A stretch of 64,000 bases of DNA from Cyclobacteriaceae bacterium (lineage in GTDB: Bacteria > Bacteroidota > Bacteroidia > Cytophagales > Cyclobacteriaceae). Of the stretch, positions 34,916-43,306 are shown piece after piece. Numbering within the stretch: the stretch's first letter is position 1; every line of letters begins with the position of its first letter. The notes under the pieces were generated by a model. The model worked only from the letters and a program-made list of their open reading frames with translations. It ran no database searches and was not told the DNA's origin. The stretch lies in the NCBI GenBank assembly GCA_028278225.1, contig JANQEU010000030.1:1-64000 (forward strand), read 5' to 3'. A program made the translations under genes and the position numbers.

Positions 34916-36253
34916 TTATGATTTATGAAGTCTACCTAATGCTTTTAATAGTTCAATTTTTGCAATCACAGCATCATACAGTGCTGCGTAATAATTCGTT
35001 TGAGCTTCTTTGAGGGAAGCATCCGCCTCGATCACCTCAAGATTGGATCCGATTCCCTCCTGGAATTTGATCTTCGTGATATCGAAAACCTCTTGTGCAA
35101 GGTCCATATTTTCTTTCTGAACATCCAGCGTTTCGAGGTTACTGCCAAGGTTAATGTTAGCTTGTGTTATCTCCAGGTCGATTGACTTTTGAAGTGATTT
35201 CTTCTGATACTCCAACTGCTGGATCTGCAGCTGGTTTTGCTGGATCTTGTAGGACCTTTGCAGTCCATCGAAAATGGAGAAGGACAAACTAACCCCTAGC
35301 GTTCCATAGTTTAGCCAGCGATCTGTCTGGAACCACTCGCGGGTAGTGCTTGCAGCTGTATTGTAACCGTAGCTGAACGAACCATACAGTTTCGGCAGTC
35401 TCTGAACTTTGTTGTTTTTCATGTCCAGGGTTGCCAGCTCCTGATTTGTGGTTAATGTCGAAAACTCAATACGATCGTTGTAGGCAAAATCCGAAGGCAA
35501 TGACGGAGCTTCCAGGTCAACCTCCTCCAAATATTCCGTGAGATTGATCTTTGCATTCAATGGTAACCCCATCTGGAACTTAAGAAGCTGATAACTTATG
35601 TCGGTAAGTTTTCTCAATCGATCCCTTTCCACCTTGGTATTGTTCAGGTTGACCCTGATACGATCGACATCAATTTTCTCCGCAAACCCATTTTCGTACA
35701 TGGCCCGGGTCTCACGAAGCAGGGTATCAATCCTGGAATAGTTCTTATCCAGAAGCTCCAGCCGTTCCTGATTAATAAGAACGGTATAATATGCCTTGGA
35801 AACACTTTCTATGACATCAATTTCAGTTTTAATATGTTCCTTGGTTGATAATTCGCGAAATGTACGGGCTGCCTGCAGCGCGACAAAATAGGAGCCATCA
35901 AATATCAATTGATCAACGCCAAAAGTCAGATTACCATCATAGGCCTGACCAAAAGCGATTTCCTCCTCTGAGCCTTCAGGGAGAGTAGGATCAAAATTGC
36001 TGAAGTCAATGATGCTTTTCTGGATCTCATAATTGTAATTCAATCCACCGTTCACGTTGACCTGTGGCAATCCTATTCCCCTTGTTTCTCCGATTACAGC
36101 ATTCGAGTTTTGCTTCTCCAATTCTGTGATTTTCAACAACTCACTGTTTTTTAATGCATAGTCAATGCATTCCGTGAGTGTAAAATCTGTTTTCTCCTGT
36201 CCCATGGCGAAAACAGAACTAAATAATAAACTAAATAGTGCGAGTACTCTCAT
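34916..36253 (-). CDS. TolC-family outer-membrane channel of the RND operon
   Basis: 445 residues: signal peptide (MRVLALFSLLFSSVFAMGQ), then the duplicated outer membrane efflux protein domain with long amphipathic helices (LTECIDYALKNSELLKITELEKQNSNAV near the start, FDITKIKFQEGIGSNLEVIEAD and NYYAALYDAVIAKIELLKALGRL near the end). It starts 1 bp before the TetR stop (ATGA), so translation is coupled. Together with adaptor and pump it forms a tripartite exporter. Confidence 0.92.
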   Translation of the reverse strand: MRVLALFSLLFSSVFAMGQEKTDFTLTECIDYALKNSELLKITELEKQNSNAVIGETRGIGLPQVNVNGGLNYNYEIQKSIIDFSNFDPTLPEGSEEEIAFGQAYDGNLTFGVDQLIFDGSYFVALQAARTFRELSTKEHIKTEIDVIESVSKAYYTVLINQERLELLDKNYSRIDTLLRETRAMYENGFAEKIDVDRIRVNLNNTKVERDRLRKLTDISYQLLKFQMGLPLNAKINLTEYLEEVDLEAPSLPSDFAYNDRIEFSTLTTNQELATLDMKNNKVQRLPKLYGSFSYGYNTAASTTREWFQTDRWLNYGTLGVSLSFSIFDGLQRSYKIQQNQLQIQQLEYQKKSLQKSIDLEITQANINLGSNLETLDVQKENMDLAQEVFDITKIKFQEGIGSNLEVIEADASLKEAQTNYYAALYDAVIAKIELLKALGRLHKS

Positions 36254-36879
36254 GTGAGTAGTGATTTGGCTTCTTCTTTTTGAAAATTTTGATATAATTC
36301 TTTACCACTTTCGGTTAAAAGTCCGTGAACAAAATGATCAAACAATTGCAACTGAACATCCGCAAAACTGAATTGATCCGGAGGAAAAATTTTCTGATCA
36401 AAGATCATCTGGACCTGCTCGACCCTGAACCTTGCCAGAATGGCCTCATCCAGGTCTTCCCTGAAGTAGCCCTCCTGTTTCCCTCTCTTAATGTTTTTCT
36501 CAACATTCCCTCTGATGAAGGAATTCTTAAACGATAAATAATGATTCCACGCAGTGCTATGGTACTTCTGAATATCATAAAGTGTTGACGGATTCATTTT
36601 CGAAATGTGATCCCTCAGGCATTTGGCAATCCGATGTAATTCGTCAATTGCATTCTCCGCGTGTTCTGCTATCAGACAAAACTCCTCTTTTTCCATCCTA
36701 AGGTGTCTCTCAGCCACTGCGGTTACCAGGTTGTCCTTATTGTCAAAGTACAGATACAACGTCTTTTTGGACATTGCCAACTCCCCGGCCACATCATCCA
36801 TAGTTACGCTTCTTATCCCGAGACGCATAAATAAATCGTCCGCAGCTGCTGTTATTTTCTCTTTTACTTCTTGTTCCAT
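36250..36879 (-). CDS. TetR/AcrR-family repressor of the RND efflux operon
   Basis: 209 residues. HTH segment ITAAADDLFMRLGIRSVTMDDVAGELAMSKKTLYLYFDNKDNLVTAV is canonical, followed by a ligand-binding helical domain. First gene of the operon, overlapping the TolC gene by 4 bp. It should repress the whole operon and release on binding the exported compound or a related ligand. An inverted repeat 30 bp upstream (36909-36936) is a possible operator. Confidence 0.9.
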   Translation of the reverse strand: MEQEVKEKITAAADDLFMRLGIRSVTMDDVAGELAMSKKTLYLYFDNKDNLVTAVAERHLRMEKEEFCLIAEHAENAIDELHRIAKCLRDHISKMNPSTLYDIQKYHSTAWNHYLSFKNSFIRGNVEKNIKRGKQEGYFREDLDEAILARFRVEQVQMIFDQKIFPPDQFSFADVQLQLFDHFVHGLLTESGKELYQNFQKEEAKSLLT

Positions 36880-36908
36880 TTATCAGAAATCCGGCGCGAA
36901 ATTACACA

Positions 36909-36936
36909 GGAAACTTTAAGCTCAGCAATAGTTTCC
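36909..36936. promoter_or_regulatory. Possible operator for the RND operon repressor
   Basis: GGAAACT (36909-36915) and AGTTTCC (36930-36936) are perfect inverted arms separated by 14 bp, located 30-57 bp upstream of the repressor start. Size and place fit a TetR site, but the spacer is long. Confidence 0.3.
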
Positions 36937-37003
36937 TTCGTTTTCACAACGGTCAAGGTCGAATAAGGTTTGATTATTTTTAGAAAAAAAATTGAAATAA
37001 CAG

Positions 37004-37846
37004 ATGCAAACGATTGAATTGCCGGACAATGTAAAGCATCAAAATTCAATTCTCCATTACCGGAAAGCAGGAAATAGTAGTCGTCACCTATTGTTATTTC
37101 ATGGCTTTGGGCAGGATCATTCGCTGTTCGAAAAATGGATCCCGCTTTTCATCGAAGACTATACGATATACATATTTGATATCTTCTTTCATGGCAAAAG
37201 TACCCGGCCGGACACAGAATTAACCAGGTTGGAATGGAATGAAATAATGGATCAATTTCTGAGAAAAGAGCGGATTGACCGGTTTGATATGATCGGTTTC
37301 AGCCTCGGCGGGAGATTCGTGATCAGCACTGCCGTCAGTCATCCCGGTAAAATTGATAATATTGTATTAATCGCTCCCGATGGTGTATTTGAATCAGCGT
37401 GGTACAGGCTGGCAACAGCGCCGTTTGGCAAACGGATCTTCAGGTACCTGATGGAACACCCGGAAAAATTCGATTACTGGCTGGTGCTGGCAGAGAAAAC
37501 ACAACTGGCGCAATCAGCACTTGTCCGGTTCGCAAAGCGAGAACTTTGCACACCGGAGAACAGGTCGAAAGTTTACCGAACCTGGATCTTTTTCAAACCT
37601 CTGAAATACAGAAATCAAAGTGTAGTAGCCCATATGAATGATTCCAAAATCAAAGTTAATGTCATTCTTGGGTCGAAAGACAGCATTATTCCTCCACACC
37701 GTATTAAACCGCTTTTCCGGCAAATAGACAATTCCAAAATTGAAATTCTTGACCTCAAACATCATGAGTTGGTTGAAGTACAACACCTCAAAAACGTATT
37801 AACCAGGGTGTTGAATTTGAAGTCCGCGAAACCAATGAGTAGCTAA
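37004..37846 (+). CDS. Alpha/beta hydrolase
   Basis: 280 residues, cytoplasmic. LLLFHGFGQDHSLFEKW carries the oxyanion His-Gly, IGFSLGGRF the nucleophile Ser, LGSKDSIIP the acidic residue, and HHELVEVQ the presumed catalytic His. It belongs to the broad hydrolase fold 1 group; substrate unknown. It is divergent from the RND repressor and followed 42 bp later by purL, which seems to have its own promoter. Confidence 0.85.
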   Translation: MQTIELPDNVKHQNSILHYRKAGNSSRHLLLFHGFGQDHSLFEKWIPLFIEDYTIYIFDIFFHGKSTRPDTELTRLEWNEIMDQFLRKERIDRFDMIGFSLGGRFVISTAVSHPGKIDNIVLIAPDGVFESAWYRLATAPFGKRIFRYLMEHPEKFDYWLVLAEKTQLAQSALVRFAKRELCTPENRSKVYRTWIFFKPLKYRNQSVVAHMNDSKIKVNVILGSKDSIIPPHRIKPLFRQIDNSKIEILDLKHHELVEVQHLKNVLTRVLNLKSAKPMSS

Positions 37847-37856
37847 TATTTCTTCC

Positions 37857-37864
37857 TATTTTTG
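37857..37864 (+). promoter_or_regulatory. Candidate -7 promoter element of purL
   Basis: TATTTTTG matches TAnnTTTG and lies 24 bp before the preferred purL ATG, giving a short leader of about 20 nt. The -33 box is poor. Confidence 0.5.
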
Positions 37865-37888
37865 CGGTTTAATTCCAATCCTCTTTTC

Positions 37889-40800
37889 ATGATCAAATTC
37901 TTTCAAAAATCGTCCGATTCCGTGATTGCCGTTGGTTCGAATGCCCGGCTGAATGAACAAGATATCGGAAAACTTGTCTGGCTTTTTTCAGGAGCCAGGG
38001 ACACAGGTTCAGATAATGTTGATGGCCAGTTTTTTGGCCCAAGAAGGGAAATGATCACGCCATGGAGCACCAATGCCGTGGAGATAGCGCAGAATTGCGG
38101 CATTGAGGGAATTTCCCGAATTGAGGAGTTTACCAGGGCTGATGCGAGGGTCGAATTCGATCCGATGCTTCAACAGAGATACAACGGACTGGATCAGGAC
38201 ATTTTTACCTTAAACATTGAGCCGGCACCTATCCGGGAAATAGAGAACCTGGATGCATTTAACAAAGAAGAAGGACTGGCCTTAAGTGACGATGAAATCA
38301 AATTTCTGCGGCAGGTTTCCAAAGAAATTCACAGGCCCCTAACCGATTCCGAGGTATTTGGTTTTTCACAAATCAATTCCGAACACTGCCGGCATAAGAT
38401 ATTTAATGGCTCGTTCGTTATTGACGGTAAGGTTCAGGAGATGTCCCTGTTCCAGTGGATCAAGAAAACGTCCGGGGACAATCCAAATTTTATTGTTTCC
38501 GCTTACAAGGACAATGTGGCGTTTATCCAGGGCCCGAAAGTCGAACAATTTGCACCCGGGAAGCAAGACAAGCCGGATTATTTTAAAACGCAGGACTTTG
38601 AATCGGTAATTTCATTAAAGGCTGAAACTCACAATTTTCCTACAACGGTCGAGCCTTTCAATGGCGCCGCTACAGGCTCGGGAGGAGAGATCAGGGATCG
38701 TCTGGCCGGTGGTCAGGGAAGTTTCCCCCTTGCCGGCACGGCTGTATATATGACCTCTTATCCCAGACCTGAAAAAGGCCGACCATGGGAGAAAAATATC
38801 GAGGCCAGGAATTGGTTGTACCAGACCCCTGAGGATATTCTGATAAAGGCATCAAATGGCGCCAGCGATTTTGGCAACAAATATGGACAGCCTCTGATCT
38901 GTGGAAGCCTGCTGACATTCGAACACATAGAGGATGACAAAATCTATGGTTTTGATAAAGTAATAATGCTGGCCGGAGGGATCGGTTTTGCAAAGCTGAG
39001 TGCAGCCAAAAAACATAGAGTTGAAAAGGATGAACAAATCGTGGTATTGGGCGGTGACAACTACAGGATCGGTATGGGCGGAGGTGCAGTGTCTTCCGTT
39101 GCAACGGGTGAATTCAAAAACGCGATCGAGTTAAATGCCGTCCAGCGATCAAACCCAGAGATGCAGAAACGGGTGGCAAACGCCATACGGGCAATGGCCG
39201 AAGCTGATAAAAATCCGATTGTTTCAATTCACGATCATGGAGCGGGAGGTCATCTAAACTGCCTTTCTGAGCTGGTAGAGGAATCAGGCGGGTCGTTTGA
39301 TTTGCAGAAATTCCCAATAGGCGACCCTACCCTCTCTGATATGGAAGTTTTGAGTAACGAGTCACAGGAAAGGATGGGGCTCGTCATCAGTAATGAAGAC
39401 AAGCGTTACCTCAAAGATGTTTCAGAGCGAGAGAGAGCGCCGTACTACGAGGTAGGCGAAACTACAGACGACAATCGCCTGGTATTTAAGAATAATGGCC
39501 AGACCTCATTTGACCTGCAATTGAAGCATTTGTTTGGCTCCTCGCCCAGGACCATTTTGAAGGACAAAAGTGTATCTCCGGCTTTCATGGAAAAAGAACC
39601 AGATCCGGCAAGGATCGTGGAAGATCTAAAAGCCGTCTTACAACTGGAGGCAGTAGCCTCGAAGGACTGGCTGATTAACAAAGTGGATCGATCCGTGACC
39701 GGAAAAGTAGCTACACAACAAACCCTGGGCGAAATCCAGCTTCCATTAAACAATGTCTCAGTAATGGCCCTGGATTACAAAAGCCACCTGGGGGTAGCAA
39801 CATCAATAGGCCATTCACCCGTTGCCGCGTTGATTGACGCAGGCGCCGGATCACGTTTATCCGTTACGGAGGCGCTCACGAATATGGTTTTTGCATCATT
39901 GACTCACGGACTTAAGGGCGTATCACTTTCCGCCAACTGGATGTGGCCGGCCAGAAATGAAGGTGAAAACAGCAGGCTCTATCAGGCAGTGAAAGAATTA
40001 AGTGAATTCTGCACCTCATTAGGAATAAATATCCCGACAGGTAAGGATTCTCTTTCCATGACCCAGAAATATCCTAACGGATCAAAAGTATTCTCACCGG
40101 GTACTGTAATTATCAGTACTGTCGGTGAAGTAGAGGACATACGAAAAACGATATTACCCGGCCTGAATTACAAGGATGATCGATCCGAGATCCTGTATGT
40201 TGACTTTTCAGGTCAGGCGTTCCATTTGGGTGGAAGCTCATACGCGCAGGCCAATAATATGATCGGGAGGTCGGTTCCGGATACTGATCCGGAGATCGTC
40301 AAAAGTGCATTTAGTGGGATACAACAACTTGTCAAAACAGGTAAAATCCTTTCCGGGCATGACGTTTCGGCAGGAGGACTGATCACAACATTGCTTGAAA
40401 TGAATTTCCCAAACACGCAGGGAGGTTTGAATATTGACCTTTCCGAATTCAATGATATTAATCCCGTGAATTTGTTGTTCTCGGAACGTCCGGCCCTGGT
40501 CATTCAAATATCTGATCCTTCAGCAAGAGAAATATTGGATGAACACGGAGTTAACTATACCTCAATAGGAAATATATCTCAAAAACGGGAACTGAACATT
40601 TCCCACAACAATCTGAGCTTTCGGTTGGACATTGACGAGATGCGACAATACTGGATGCGAAGTTCGTACCTCCTTGATAAAAAACAGACCAGATCTCATT
40701 TGGCAGATAAGAGATTCGAAAACTACGCCACTCAGCCACTGAGATATCAATTTCCACCGACGTTCACCGGATCATTTTCATCATACGGAATTGATCTGGA

Positions 40801-41572
40801 TAGAAGATCCGGCTCGGGAGTAAGGGCAGCTATTATCCGGGAAAAGGGAGTAAACGGAGACCGGGAAATGGCATATTCGCTCTGGATGGCCGGATTTGAT
40901 GTAAAAGATGTCCACATGACTGATCTTGCTTCGGGCAGGGAAGATCTGAAAGACGTCAATATGATCGTTTTTGTCGGTGGTTTCTCCAACTCCGATGTAC
41001 TGGGTTCCGCCAAAGGCTGGGCCGGCTCATTCATTTTCAATGAGAGAGCCAAAAGGGCCCTGGACTCGTTTTATGACAGGGATGATACCCTGAGTCTTGG
41101 CGTCTGCAACGGATGTCAATTAATGATGGAACTGGAGAAGGTATACCCTTCAATGGCAGACCACCCGAAAATGGAATTCAATGCTTCAGGAAAATTCGAA
41201 TCGGCGTTTGTGAATGTTGATATCCTTCCTAACAATTCCGTGCTCTTCAGTACCATGGTGGGTTCAAGATTAGGGATCTGGCTGGCCCATGGTGAGGGGC
41301 GATTTGTATTACCCGGGGATGAATCAGATTATCTGATCCCCGTAAAATACTCTTATTCGGAATTCCCCGGAAACCCTAATGGAAGTGATTTTGGTGCTGC
41401 AGCCGTATGTTCGGAAAACGGAAGACATGTAGCCATTATGCCTCACCTCGAAAGATCGATTTTCCCATGGAACTGGGCACATTATGAGGATAAAATGTCA
41501 CATGAGGTAAGCCCCTGGATAGAGCCATTTGTAAATGCGCGAAACTGGGTGAAAGAAAAGACAAAAGTCTGA
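37889..41572 (+). CDS. purL: Phosphoribosylformylglycinamidine synthase (FGAM synthase, single-chain)
   Basis: 1227 residues, the long single-chain form that joins synthetase and glutaminase. It makes FGAM from FGAR, ATP and glutamine, step four of purine synthesis. Order: N-terminal domain, linker (RQVSKEIHRPLTDSEVFGFSQINSEHCRHK), two AIR-synthase-like halves (KAETHNFPTTVEPFNGAATGSGG; GHDVSAGGLITTLLEMNFP), then a class I glutaminase domain with the nucleophile in LGVCNGCQLMMEL and the His/Glu in MPHLERSIFPWNWAHYEDK. The frame opens at a TTG at 37862; the ATG at 37889 is preferred. Confidence 0.95.
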   Translation: MIKFFQKSSDSVIAVGSNARLNEQDIGKLVWLFSGARDTGSDNVDGQFFGPRREMITPWSTNAVEIAQNCGIEGISRIEEFTRADARVEFDPMLQQRYNGLDQDIFTLNIEPAPIREIENLDAFNKEEGLALSDDEIKFLRQVSKEIHRPLTDSEVFGFSQINSEHCRHKIFNGSFVIDGKVQEMSLFQWIKKTSGDNPNFIVSAYKDNVAFIQGPKVEQFAPGKQDKPDYFKTQDFESVISLKAETHNFPTTVEPFNGAATGSGGEIRDRLAGGQGSFPLAGTAVYMTSYPRPEKGRPWEKNIEARNWLYQTPEDILIKASNGASDFGNKYGQPLICGSLLTFEHIEDDKIYGFDKVIMLAGGIGFAKLSAAKKHRVEKDEQIVVLGGDNYRIGMGGGAVSSVATGEFKNAIELNAVQRSNPEMQKRVANAIRAMAEADKNPIVSIHDHGAGGHLNCLSELVEESGGSFDLQKFPIGDPTLSDMEVLSNESQERMGLVISNEDKRYLKDVSERERAPYYEVGETTDDNRLVFKNNGQTSFDLQLKHLFGSSPRTILKDKSVSPAFMEKEPDPARIVEDLKAVLQLEAVASKDWLINKVDRSVTGKVATQQTLGEIQLPLNNVSVMALDYKSHLGVATSIGHSPVAALIDAGAGSRLSVTEALTNMVFASLTHGLKGVSLSANWMWPARNEGENSRLYQAVKELSEFCTSLGINIPTGKDSLSMTQKYPNGSKVFSPGTVIISTVGEVEDIRKTILPGLNYKDDRSEILYVDFSGQAFHLGGSSYAQANNMIGRSVPDTDPEIVKSAFSGIQQLVKTGKILSGHDVSAGGLITTLLEMNFPNTQGGLNIDLSEFNDINPVNLLFSERPALVIQISDPSAREILDEHGVNYTSIGNISQKRELNISHNNLSFRLDIDEMRQYWMRSSYLLDKKQTRSHLADKRFENYATQPLRYQFPPTFTGSFSSYGIDLDRRSGSGVRAAIIREKGVNGDREMAYSLWMAGFDVKDVHMTDLASGREDLKDVNMIVFVGGFSNSDVLGSAKGWAGSFIFNERAKRALDSFYDRDDTLSLGVCNGCQLMMELEKVYPSMADHPKMEFNASGKFESAFVNVDILPNNSVLFSTMVGSRLGIWLAHGEGRFVLPGDESDYLIPVKYSYSEFPGNPNGSDFGAAAVCSENGRHVAIMPHLERSIFPWNWAHYEDKMSHEVSPWIEPFVNARNWVKEKTKV

Positions 41573-41584
41573 TTTGGAATTCGA

Positions 41585-41628
41585 CTGATCCTAATTTTTA
41601 CAGCAACATCGGGGAGATCAGCTTTTTT
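41585..41628 (+). terminator. Possible terminator after purL
   Basis: CTGATC (41585-41590) can pair with GATCAG (41616-41621), which is followed by CTTTTTT. The loop is long (25 nt), so the call is weak. Confidence 0.35.
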
Positions 41629-41663
41629 GAAGTGACAACATTAACTTTTTAATTCAATTATTC

Positions 41664-41671
41664 TATTTTTG
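41664..41671 (+). promoter_or_regulatory. Candidate -7 promoter element of the tRNA-Gln locus
   Basis: TATTTTTG fits TAnnTTTG and ends 10 bp before the first tRNA-like copy (41682), not before the intact tRNA at 41859. Transcription from here would read through both degenerate copies before the functional tRNA. Confidence 0.5.
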
Positions 41672-41681
41672 CCCTCCAATT

Positions 41682-41858
41682 TGGCCTGTGGTGTAAGCTA
41701 CCATAGGCAGCAGTTTGTTTTCCGACTGTCGACAGGAATTGTTTTTTTGGCCTATGGTGTAACTGGCAACACGCCTGCCTGCCGGCAGGCAGGTCTGATT
41801 CAAAATCAGACAAATCCGGCAGCAGTCTGTTTTCCGACTGTCGACAGGAATTGTTTTT
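41682..41858 (+). pseudogene. Two degenerate tRNA-Gln 5' copies upstream of the intact tRNA
   Basis: TGGCCTGTGGTGTAA (41682-41696) is a broken first copy. TGGCCTATGGTGTAACTGGC onward (41748-41773) is identical to the first 26 bases of the intact tRNA-Gln; it is then interrupted by a 20-bp perfect palindrome (41774-41793) and continues into an anticodon-stem-like TCTGATTCAAAATCAGA (41794-41810) but has no T-arm or acceptor 3' strand. A flanking segment starting GGCAGCAG is duplicated at 41706 and 41818 (112-bp offset), so the locus arose by tandem duplication. Confidence 0.75.
41774..41793. repeat. 20-bp perfect palindrome inside a tRNA-Gln copy
   Basis: CCTGCCTGCC followed immediately by GGCAGGCAGG. 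It sits exactly between the D-stem end and the anticodon-stem start of the degenerate tRNA copy. I recall such palindromes as dispersed elements in several Bacteroidota genomes. Confidence 0.8.
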
Positions 41859-41931
41859 TGGCCTATGGTGTAACTGGCAACACGTCTGATTTTGGTTCAG
41901 AAGAGTCTAGGTTCGAGCCCTAGTAGGCCAA
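41859..41931 (+). tRNA. tRNA-Gln (anticodon UUG)
   Basis: Full cloverleaf: acceptor TGGCCTA (41859-41865) with TAGGCCA (41924-41930), D-arm GTGTAACTGGCAACAC, anticodon stem TCTGA/TCAGA around the loop TTTTGGT (anticodon TTG), and T-arm CTAGG-TTCGAGC-CCTAG. Discriminator A at 41931; CCA is not encoded (ACGATG follows), as is normal in Bacteroidota. Located between purL and prs. Only this copy of the three tRNA-like units is complete. Confidence 0.93.
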
Positions 41932-42247
41932 CGATGAATCTGATGCGCCTCTTGGGATTAGGGCGAGAAGCCTGTCCCGACTTCATGTCGGGAAGCCCTA
42001 GTAGGCCAACGATGAATCTAATGCGCCTATTGGGATTAGGGCGAGAAGCCTGTCCCGACTTCATGTCGGGAAGCCCTAGTAGGCCAACGATGAATCTGAT
42101 GCGCCTATTGGGATTAGGGCGAGAAGCCTGTCCCGACTTTATGTCGGGGAGCCCTAGTAGGCCAACGATGAAAATAAAAAGTCCATTAGGGATGAGGGCG
42201 AGTAGCCTGTCCGGACGTAAGTCGGGAAGCCCTGATAGACCAATAAT
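41916..42247. repeat. 78-bp tandem array built on the tRNA-Gln 3' end
   Basis: Four units of exactly 78 bp begin at 41916, 41994, 42072 and 42150, with a partial fifth at 42228. Each begins with the tRNA 3' end (AGCCCTAGTAGGCCAACGAT); the first of these is the real tRNA's own end. Each unit carries a hairpin CCCGAC-TTCAT-GTCGGG (41976-41992 in the first). Units 1-3 are nearly identical; unit 4 and the partial fifth have diverged. Because 78 is divisible by three, the array reads as a repeating 26-residue open frame (41892-42344), which I treat as spurious. Confidence 0.9.
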
Positions 42248-42248
42248 G

Positions 42249-42329
42249 TCCGTGTTAAGTCCACGTGCGATTAATGCAATCAACTTAACCGGACAACAAA
42301 TTCAATCCCGGCTCCAGTGGGCCGGGATT
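42249..42329 (+). promoter_or_regulatory. Two strong hairpins directly upstream of prs
   Basis: Hairpin 1: TCCG-t-GTTAAGT (42249-42260) pairs with ACTTAAC-CGGA (42283-42293), an 11-bp stem with one bulge. Hairpin 2: AATCCCGGC (42304-42312) pairs with GCCGGGATT (42321-42329), 9 bp, ending 15 bp before the prs ATG. No T-run follows. They could be the end of the tRNA/repeat transcript, a processed leader or a control element for prs. Confidence 0.5.
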
Positions 42330-42344
42330 AATAATTTAACTTAG

Positions 42345-43274
42345 ATGGCGACTGTCAAAATCTTTTCAGGAAAAGGCTCTAGTGAACTGGCAGAAAGAAT
42401 TGCCCGGTCCTATGATTCGCCGCTTGGAAAGGTTTCTTCTCAAAAATTCAGTGATGGTGAACTGCATGTCAGTTTTAATGAATCTGTCAGGGGATGTGAT
42501 GTCTTCCTCATACAATCTACAATGCCACCATCTGACAACATCATTGAGTTGCTGATGATGATCGATGCTGCCAAAAGGGCGAGCGCCCAGTACATTACGG
42601 TGGTCATCCCCTACTATGGATATGCACGTCAGGACAGAAAAGATAAGCCTCGGGTGTCAATTGCCGCCAAGCTCATGGCCAACGTCTACTCCGCTGTCGG
42701 CGCAAACAGACTCATGACCATGGATTTACATGCGGGACAGATCCAGGGGTTCTTTGATATTCCGGTTGATCACCTGGATGGTACGGCCATTTTTGTTCCA
42801 TATTTAAAAAAAATGAATTTACCGGATCTTGTTTTTGCCTCGCCGGATGTTGGGGGAAGTACCCGGGCCATCACTTACGCAAAATTTTTTGAGGCGGAGG
42901 TTGTGATTTGTGATAAGCACAGAAAGCGGGCAAATGAAATTGCCAGCATGCAACTCATTGGAGACGTGCGTGGAAAGGATGTGGTACTGGTTGACGATAT
43001 GATAGACACGGCCGGAACCATTTGCAAAGCTGCAGGCATCATCAAGGAGAAAGGTGCCAATTCCGTGAGAGCCATATGCACGCACGGAGTTTTATCTGGC
43101 AAAGCGTATGAAAATATTGAAGGTTCAGAGTTGGAGGAAGTGATGATTACGGATACAATTCCCATTAAATCACAAAGCTCCAAGATCAATGTATTGTCCG
43201 TGGCTGACCTTTTTGCAAAAGGTATCAGAAGAATTCACAGTCATGAATCCATTAGTGAACTCTTCATCAGGTAA
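42345..43274 (+). CDS. prs: Ribose-phosphate pyrophosphokinase (PRPP synthase)
   Basis: 309 residues, the usual length. It transfers pyrophosphate from ATP to ribose-5-phosphate, making PRPP for purine, pyrimidine, histidine, tryptophan and NAD synthesis. Visible motifs: KVSSQKFSDGELHVSFNESVRG (near N-terminus), YYGYARQDRKDKPRVSIAAK (ATP-binding flexible loop), TMDLHAGQIQGFF (metal-binding His), and the PRPP loop VVLVDDMIDTAGT. Followed after 32 bp by the L25 gene, a common order in Bacteroidota. Confidence 0.96.
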   Translation: MATVKIFSGKGSSELAERIARSYDSPLGKVSSQKFSDGELHVSFNESVRGCDVFLIQSTMPPSDNIIELLMMIDAAKRASAQYITVVIPYYGYARQDRKDKPRVSIAAKLMANVYSAVGANRLMTMDLHAGQIQGFFDIPVDHLDGTAIFVPYLKKMNLPDLVFASPDVGGSTRAITYAKFFEAEVVICDKHRKRANEIASMQLIGDVRGKDVVLVDDMIDTAGTICKAAGIIKEKGANSVRAICTHGVLSGKAYENIEGSELEEVMITDTIPIKSQSSKINVLSVADLFAKGIRRIHSHESISELFIR

Positions 43275-43306
43275 TGAATTAATAACTATTAAATTATAAT
43301 TAACTT

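Noticed and set aside
41794-41810. A tRNA with anticodon CAA (Leu) in the degenerate copy
   Set aside because: Only an anticodon-stem-like hairpin is present; there is no T-arm or acceptor 3' strand, and a palindrome interrupts the D-arm junction.
41916-42247. CRISPR array
   Set aside because: The units are directly adjacent 78-bp repeats with no variable spacers, and no cas gene is in the window.
41892-42344. A 150-residue open frame with four 26-residue repeats
   Set aside because: It is the in-frame reading of the 78-bp tandem array that starts inside the tRNA-Gln; the unit length divisible by three keeps the frame open. No start signal or protein family supports it.
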